This document shows positions 5,520 through 9,582 of a stretch of 9,582 nucleotides of DNA, piece after piece. A model generated the notes under the pieces. That model searched no databases. It saw only the letters and a list, made by a program, of their open reading frames with translations, and was not told the DNA's origin. Made by a program: the position numbers and the translations under genes. Position 1 is the first letter of the stretch, and each line of letters starts with the position of its first letter. Source of the stretch: Betaproteobacteria bacterium (lineage in GTDB: Bacteria; Pseudomonadota; Gammaproteobacteria; Burkholderiales; Usitatibacteraceae); the NCBI GenBank assembly GCA_003105245.1, contig PQAI01000276.1, positions 1,362 through 10,943 of the forward strand, in the 5' to 3' direction.

Positions 5520-7978
5520 CCGGGCCCGTCGAGCGCTGGTTCGAGGCCTGCGGCTGGCGCGCGTTCGCCTTCCAGCGCGAGGTGTGGGAGGCCTACCTCG
5601 CGGGCGAGTCGGGGCTCGTCCACTCCGCCACCGGCACGGGCAAGACGCTCGCCGCGTTCCTGGGCCCGGCGGCAGAGGCGCTCGCGCAAGGGGAGCGGGA
5701 ATCGCCGTCGCTTCGCGTGCTCTGGATCACGCCCATGCGAGCGCTCGCGGGCGACACGGCGCAATCGCTCGCGAAGGCCGCGGAAGGCCTGGGCCTCGCC
5801 TGGACCGTGGGGCTGCGCACGGGCGACACGCCGGCCGCGGAGCGCGCGCGGCAGGCGAAGCGTCCTCCCTCGGTGCTGGTGACGACGCCGGAGAGCCTCG
5901 CGCTCATGCTCTCGCAGGCCGAGGCCCGCGAGCGACTCGGCGGCGTGCGCGCGGTGATCGTCGACGAGTGGCACGAGCTCCTGGGCAACAAGCGCGGCGT
6001 GCAGGTGGAGCTCTCGCTCGCTCGCCTGCGGCGCTGGAACCCGGCGCTTCGCACCTGGGGGCTGTCGGCCACGCTCGGCAACCTCGACGAGGCCCTCGAG
6101 CGCCTTCTCGCGGGCGGCCCGGGGCGCGTCGTGCGCGGCGTCTCCGACAAGCCCGTGGTGATCGACACGCTCATTCCGGAAGACGTCGAGCGCTTCCCGT
6201 GGGCCGGTCACCTCGGGCTCGCGATGCTGCCGGAGGTGGTCGCCGCGCTGGAGGCCTCGCCCTCCACGCTCGTCTTCACCAATACGCGCTCGCAGGCGGA
6301 GATCTGGTACCAGGCGCTGCTGGAAGCGAGGCCGGACTGGGCGGGGGTGGTGGCCCTTCACCATGGCTCTCTCGACGCGGAGGCGCGCGCCTGGGTGGAG
6401 GCGGGACTCAAGGAGGGCCGGCTCAAGGCCGTCGTGGCCACCTCCAGCCTCGACCTCGGCGTCGACTTCTCGCCGGTGGAGCGGGTGCTGCAGATCGGCA
6501 GCCCCAAGGGCGTGGCGCGCCTGCTGCAGAGGGCCGGGAGGTCCGGCCACGCCCCGGGACGCACGAGCCGCGTGAGCTGCGTGCCCTCGCACGCGCTCGA
6601 ATTCGTCGAGGCGGCCGCGGCCCGGCGCGCGGCGCAGGCCGGGCGCATCGAGTCGCGAAGGCCGGTGGAAAAGCCCCTGGACCTGCTCACGCAGCACCTG
6701 GTCACCATCGCGGCGGGCGACGGCTTCGTGGAGGAGGACCTCAAGGCGGAAGTGCGCTCCACGCGCGCCTTCCGGGACCTCACAGACGCCGAGTGGCGCT
6801 GGGCGCTGGACTTCGTCACTCGCGGCGGCGAGTCGCTCAAGGCCTACCCGGAATACCGGAAGGTCGAGGAGGTGGACGGCTGGCACGTGGTGCGCGACGC
6901 CGACATCGCCAGGCGCCACCGCATGTCGGTGGGCACCATCGTGTCGGACGCCTCGGTGGAGGTGCGCTACTTCAACGGCAAGCGCCTGGGCCACGTCGAG
7001 GAGTCGTTCGTGGCGTGGCTCTCGCCGGGAGACTCGTTCGTCTTCGCCGGGCACGCGGTCGAGCTCTTCCGCCTGGAGAACATGGTGGCCCTGGTGCGGC
7101 CGGCGCGGGCGCGCGCCTCCACGGTGCCGCGCTGGCAGGGCGGCCGCAGCCCGCTCTCGAACGAGGTGGCCGAGAGCGTGCGCGAGCTGCTGGAGGCGCA
7201 CCTCGAGGGGCGGGCCGCGGAGCCGGAGATGCGCGCGGTGGAGCGGCTTCTTCGTCTTCAACGATCGTGGTCGCGAATCCCTCGCCGCCACGAGCTGCTG
7301 GTGGAGCAGTGCGAGACGCGCGAGGGGCACCACGCCTTCTTCTATCCCTTCGAGGGCCGCCACGTGCACGTGGGGATGTCCGCGCTGCTGGCCTGGCGCC
7401 TGGCGCGCGCCCGGCCGGCGTCCTTCTCCATGGCGTTCAACGACTACGGCTTCGAGCTGCTTTCGCGCGAGCCCTTCGAGCCGGGGCCGGCGCTTCGCGA
7501 GGGGCTCCTGTCGCCGGAGAACCTGCTCGACGACGTGCTCGCGAGCCTGAACGCCGCGGAGCTCTCCAAGCGCCAGTTCCGCGAGATCGCGCGCGTGGCC
7601 GGGCTCGTCTTCCAGGGCTACCCCGGCCAGCCCAGGACGGCGCGCCAGGTGCAGGCGACGAGCGGGCTCCTCTACGAGGTGTTCGCCCGCTGGGACGCCG
7701 GCAACCCGCTGCTGGCGCAGGCCGAGCGGGAGGTGCTGGAGCGCGAGCTCGAGTTCTCGCGCCTCGCGGCCGCGATGCGGCGGCTCGGGAACGCGAGCGT
7801 GGTGTTGCGGCGCACGCGGCAGCCCACGCCGTTCGCCTTTCCGCTCATGGTCGCGAGGCTGCGCGAGAAGCTCTCGAGCGAGAAGCTCGCCGACCGCGTG
7901 CGCCGCATGCAGCTCGAGTACGACCGCGAGGCCGACGAGGCGATGGCGTCGGACGCGCAGGCGGAGCTCTTCGAGTGA
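5516..7978 (+). CDS. Ligase-associated DNA damage response DEXH-box helicase (Lhr-like)
   Basis: 820-residue superfamily 2 helicase that would move along DNA using ATP, acting in DNA repair. Motifs in order: Walker A SATGTGKT at 37-44, motif Ia TPMRALAGD at 72-80, TTPESL at 123-128, motif II DEWH at 150-153, motif III SAT at 184-186, the second RecA domain with VFTNTRSQAE (253-262), ATSSLDLGVDF (308-318), and motif VI QRAGRSGH at 338-345. The C-terminal half holds the winged-helix and Lhr-core-like region with LLVEQCETREGHHAFFYPFEGR. The DEWH box, the ~800-residue length and the adjacent pdeM gene identify the ligase-associated subfamily rather than full-length Lhr, which is far longer. The GTG start overlaps the deacetylase stop by 4 bp and its own TGA overlaps the pdeM start. 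The usual ligase and exonuclease partners are not in the window. Confidence 0.93.
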   Translation: MTGPVERWFEACGWRAFAFQREVWEAYLAGESGLVHSATGTGKTLAAFLGPAAEALAQGERESPSLRVLWITPMRALAGDTAQSLAKAAEGLGLAWTVGLRTGDTPAAERARQAKRPPSVLVTTPESLALMLSQAEARERLGGVRAVIVDEWHELLGNKRGVQVELSLARLRRWNPALRTWGLSATLGNLDEALERLLAGGPGRVVRGVSDKPVVIDTLIPEDVERFPWAGHLGLAMLPEVVAALEASPSTLVFTNTRSQAEIWYQALLEARPDWAGVVALHHGSLDAEARAWVEAGLKEGRLKAVVATSSLDLGVDFSPVERVLQIGSPKGVARLLQRAGRSGHAPGRTSRVSCVPSHALEFVEAAAARRAAQAGRIESRRPVEKPLDLLTQHLVTIAAGDGFVEEDLKAEVRSTRAFRDLTDAEWRWALDFVTRGGESLKAYPEYRKVEEVDGWHVVRDADIARRHRMSVGTIVSDASVEVRYFNGKRLGHVEESFVAWLSPGDSFVFAGHAVELFRLENMVALVRPARARASTVPRWQGGRSPLSNEVAESVRELLEAHLEGRAAEPEMRAVERLLRLQRSWSRIPRRHELLVEQCETREGHHAFFYPFEGRHVHVGMSALLAWRLARARPASFSMAFNDYGFELLSREPFEPGPALREGLLSPENLLDDVLASLNAAELSKRQFREIARVAGLVFQGYPGQPRTARQVQATSGLLYEVFARWDAGNPLLAQAEREVLERELEFSRLAAAMRRLGNASVVLRRTRQPTPFAFPLMVARLREKLSSEKLADRVRRMQLEYDREADEAMASDAQAELFE
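7963..7966 (+). promoter_or_regulatory. Ribosome binding site for pdeM
   Basis: GGAG inside the 3' end of the helicase gene lies 8 nt before the GTG start at 7975. This is the best-placed Shine-Dalgarno match in the window and supports that start codon. Confidence 0.6.
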
Positions 7979-8619
7979 CCGAGTGCGTCGTGGCGGGCGA
8001 GCGGCTCGTGCTGCTGGCGCAGCGCGCGGCGTGGTGGCCGGCGCGGGAGACCCTTTTCGTCGCCGACTTCCACCTCGGCAAGGCGGCGAGCTTCCGGCGC
8101 GCGGGCATCGCGCTGCCGGCGGGGACGACCACGGAGAACGTCGAGCGGCTGGAGCGCGCGCTGGAGGCCCGCGCGGCGGCGCACCTGGTCTTCCTGGGCG
8201 ACTTCCTGCACAGCGCCGAGGGGAGGGCGCCGGCCACGCTCGAGCGCTTCGCGCGCTGGCGCGCCGCGCGGCCGGGGCTCGCGATCACCCTGGTGCGCGG
8301 CAACCACGACGACCGCGCCGGCGACCCGCCGGCCGAATGGGACATCCGCTGCGTGAATCCGGGCGAGGCGCTGGGGCCCTTCGCGCTGGTGCACGAGCCC
8401 GCGCCCGTGCGCGGCGGCTACGCCCTCGCGGGCCACGTCCACCCGGCGGTGCGCCTCGCGGAGCGCGGCGGCCAGTCGCTGCGCCTGCCGTGCTTCTGGT
8501 TCGGCCCTCGCGTGGGCGTGCTGCCCTCCTTCGGCGCCTTCACCGGCTCGGCCCTGGTGCGCCCGCGCGCGGGCGACCAGGTCTTCGTCGTCGCCGACGA
8601 CGAGGTCATCCGCGTCTGA
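7975..8619 (+). CDS. pdeM: Ligase-associated DNA damage response endonuclease PdeM
   Basis: 214-residue calcineurin-like metallophosphoesterase that would cut phosphodiester bonds using two metal ions, acting with the helicase in DNA repair. Metal-binding motifs: D31 and H33 in VADFHLGK, D76 in LGDFLHS, N110/H111 in RGNHDD, H140 in LVHEP, and H154/H156 in AGHVHP. The tail with PCFWFG and PSFGAFTG (about 172-191) is characteristic of this family. The length matches the usual size of about 210-240 residues. The GTG start overlaps the helicase TGA by 4 bp and has a good GGAG eight nucleotides upstream, so the two are translationally coupled. It is the last gene of the chain and converges with the NUDIX gene across 68 bp carrying a palindromic repeat array. 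The subfamily assignment rests on motif order plus linkage to the DEXH helicase. Endonuclease activity comes from the family name and is not demonstrated here. Confidence 0.9.
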   Translation: MTECVVAGERLVLLAQRAAWWPARETLFVADFHLGKAASFRRAGIALPAGTTTENVERLERALEARAAAHLVFLGDFLHSAEGRAPATLERFARWRAARPGLAITLVRGNHDDRAGDPPAEWDIRCVNPGEALGPFALVHEPAPVRGGYALAGHVHPAVRLAERGGQSLRLPCFWFGPRVGVLPSFGAFTGSALVRPRAGDQVFVVADDEVIRV

Positions 8620-8640
8620 AGGGAACGCTTCCCGCTAGAG

Positions 8641-8679
8641 GTACCAGGTACCCGTACCAGGTACGCGTACCTGGTACCG
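8641..8679. repeat. Three tandem 13-bp units built on GTACCWGGTAC
   Basis: Units lie at 8641-8653, 8654-8666 and 8667-8679. Each starts with an 11-bp near-palindrome, GTACCAGGTAC twice and then its reverse complement GTACCTGGTAC, followed by a 2-bp spacer. Units two and three together form a perfect 24-bp palindrome (8654-8677). In addition 8640-8651 can pair with 8667-8678 as a 12-bp stem with a 15-nt loop. GTAC occurs six times at alternating 7/6-bp spacing, and each unit contains a CCWGG pentamer. The array fills the gap between convergent pdeM and the NUDIX gene. It could act as a bidirectional 3'-end hairpin, a protein binding array, or a copy of a dispersed genomic repeat. Confidence 0.9.
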
Positions 8680-8687
8680 GAGGCGGG

Positions 8688-9248
8688 CTAGCGCTCCGGC
8701 GGGCGGATCTCGCCGAAGCGGGGCAGGAACATGCCGGTGCGGCGGTCCTCGAAGAAGTGCGCCAGCGTGCGGCGCACGCTCGCGAAGGCGAGCTCGTCCC
8801 AGGGGATCTCGTCCTCGCGCACGAGCTTCACCTCGAGGCTCTCGGCGCCCGGGGAGAAGTCGAGGTCCAGCAGGCGCGCGCGGAAGATCACGTACACCTG
8901 GCTGATGTGCGGCACCGAGAAGAGGGTGTAGAGCTGCTCCACCTCGATCCTCGCGTTGGCCTCCTCCAGCGCCTCGCGCGCGGCCCCCTCGGGCGCGGTC
9001 TCGTTGTTCTCCATGAAGCCCGCCGGCAGCGTCCACTTGCCGTGGCGCGGCTCGATGGCGCGCCGGCACATCAGGATGCGATCCTCCCACACCGGCACGG
9101 AGCCCACGACGACCTTCGGGTTCTGGTACTGGATGTGGCCGCAGGCGGGGCAGACCGCGCGCGCGTGGGTGTCGCCCGGCGGGACCCTGTACTCCACCTT
9201 GGCGCCGCAGGCGTTGCAGTGGTTGATGGGGACCGGGTGGCGCGTCAT
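8688..9248 (-). CDS. NUDIX hydrolase with N-terminal zinc ribbon
   Basis: 186-residue hydrolase that would cleave a nucleoside diphosphate linked to another moiety. A zinc ribbon comes first, with C11/C14 in CNACG and C33/C36 in CPACGH, as in the Nudix_N_2 type domain. The Nudix fold begins about residue 44 (NPKVVVGSVPVW). The Nudix box runs from G77: E83, then R91-E92 and E95-E96, fitting GX5EX7REXXEE. The Gly usually found two residues after the EE pair is N98, but the glutamates that bind metal are all present. The substrate is not predictable; homologues act on varied nucleotides such as ADP-ribose or NADH. The ATG at 9246-9248 is the only reasonable start and has no clear Shine-Dalgarno sequence. 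The gene is transcribed divergently from the YVTN protein gene and convergently with pdeM. Confidence 0.92.
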   Translation of the reverse strand: MTRHPVPINHCNACGAKVEYRVPPGDTHARAVCPACGHIQYQNPKVVVGSVPVWEDRILMCRRAIEPRHGKWTLPAGFMENNETAPEGAAREALEEANARIEVEQLYTLFSVPHISQVYVIFRARLLDLDFSPGAESLEVKLVREDEIPWDELAFASVRRTLAHFFEDRRTGMFLPRFGEIRPPER

Positions 9249-9297
9249 GCGCGGCCGACGGGCGTGGAAGCCATGCGAGCCATGTTATCATAAGCCT
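9249..9297. promoter_or_regulatory. Divergent promoter region with overlapping -10-like elements
   Basis: This 49-bp gap separates the NUDIX gene (-) from the YVTN gene (+). On the plus strand TATCAT at 9286-9291 matches TATAAT at 5 of 6 positions and ends exactly 6 nt before the ATG at 9298, the spacing expected for a leaderless transcript. On the minus strand TATGAT (9292 down to 9287) also matches 5 of 6 and would give a NUDIX leader of roughly 30 nt. No convincing -35 element is seen on either strand, and no Shine-Dalgarno precedes the plus gene. Confidence 0.4.
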
Positions 9298-9582
9298 ATG
9301 AAATTCCTCGGAAAAACCATGCTCCTCGCGGCGGCCGCCTGGGCCGTCGCGGCGCACGCGTCGTTCGCCCCCGGCGAGAAGGTCATCGTGCTCAACTCCG
9401 GCGACGGCAGCATCTCCATCGTCGACCCCGTGACGAAGCAGGAGGAGAAGCGCGTTCCCGTGGGCAAGGAGCCGCACCACCTCATGGCCACGCCGGACGG
9501 CAAGGAGCTCATCGTCGCCAACGCGGCCTCGAACGACCTCGTCTTCCTCGACCCGAAGACGGGCGACATCCTGCGGCGCGTG
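9298..9582 (+). CDS. Secreted YVTN/beta-propeller repeat protein (3' partial)
   Basis: The first 95 residues of a gene cut by the right edge. A short basic start (MKFLGK) and hydrophobic stretch end in AHA at 19-21, a fitting signal peptidase I site, so the protein is exported to the periplasm. The mature part then shows propeller-blade repeats: VIVLNSGDGSISIVDPVTKQ (29-48), followed by RVPVGKEPHHLMATPDGKELIVANAASNDLVFLDPKTGD (52-90). The pattern of strand, DGS(I)S(I)VD, P-x-T, VGKxPHH, PDGK resembles the YVTN family and related surface or periplasmic propellers. Function is open: such propellers range from scaffolds to parts of metal or alcohol oxidation systems. No Shine-Dalgarno is visible; an AT-rich -10-like hexamer lies 6 nt before the ATG. 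Confidence 0.85.
   Translation, partial: MKFLGKTMLLAAAAWAVAAHASFAPGEKVIVLNSGDGSISIVDPVTKQEEKRVPVGKEPHHLMATPDGKELIVANAASNDLVFLDPKTGDILRRV

Noticed and set aside
5444..7369. Long minus-strand open frame opposite the deacetylase end and the helicase
   Set aside because: High-GC shadow frame with low-complexity His/Arg/Ala composition and no recognisable domain; the sense strand carries clear helicase motifs.
8621..8633. Small hairpin GGGAA-CGC-TTCCC just after pdeM as an intrinsic terminator
   Set aside because: Only a 5-bp stem and no T-run follows; too weak to call on its own, though it may add to the structure of the adjacent repeat array.
8641..8679. CRISPR-like or mobile element terminal repeats
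   Set aside because: Units are directly adjacent without spacers and only 39 bp in total, with no cas gene, transposase or second copy in the window.
8635..9480. Minus-strand frame spanning the NUDIX gene, the divergent promoter and the YVTN gene start
   Set aside because: Antisense or out-of-frame to two genes with clear motifs; its translation is low-complexity and ends in the repeat array.

Overview
The window is GC-rich (roughly 70% by eye) and densely coded, with eight recognisable genes plus one more cut by the right edge. The gene families, the GC content and the frequent GTG/TTG starts suggest a proteobacterium, most likely a betaproteobacterium. That placement is inference from gene content and cannot be proven from the window. 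I see no tRNA, rRNA, CRISPR array, insertion sequence or phage gene.

Left part (1-2428, + strand): the 3' bulk of a GspE/PilB-type secretion or pilus assembly ATPase, open at the left edge. It is followed 10 nt later by a membrane-anchored J-like protein that lacks the HPD tripeptide. A short unrecognised protein with an HEXXH zinc-peptidase motif lies on the opposite strand (2395-2943), and its 3' end overlaps the J-like gene by 34 bp.

Centre (2974-8619, + strand): four genes chained by 4-bp stop/start overlaps, each downstream gene starting at TTG or GTG. They are a PafA-like alkaline phosphatase lipoprotein, a class IV-like histone-deacetylase-family hydrolase, a ligase-associated (Lhr-type) DEXH helicase, and the PdeM metallophosphoesterase. 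The last two belong to the bacterial ligase-associated DNA damage response set, but the ATP-dependent ligase and the exonuclease usually grouped with them are not here. The deacetylase and phosphatase occupy the upstream position instead.

Right part (8620-9582): a compact array of three 13-bp units built on the near-palindrome GTACCWGGTAC fills the gap between convergent pdeM and a zinc-ribbon NUDIX hydrolase gene (- strand). A 49-bp divergent promoter region then separates the NUDIX gene from the start of a secreted YVTN/beta-propeller protein that runs off the right edge.

Both divergent intergenic regions (2944-2973 and 9249-9297) are short AT-rich islands. Each carries -10-like hexamers on both strands, lying within 4-12 nt of at least one start codon, and none of the three closest starts has a clear Shine-Dalgarno sequence. 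This points to short-leader or leaderless transcripts. The least explained items are the 13-bp repeat array, the HPD-less J-like protein beside the ATPase, and the coupling of a deacetylase to a ligase-free helicase/PdeM pair.
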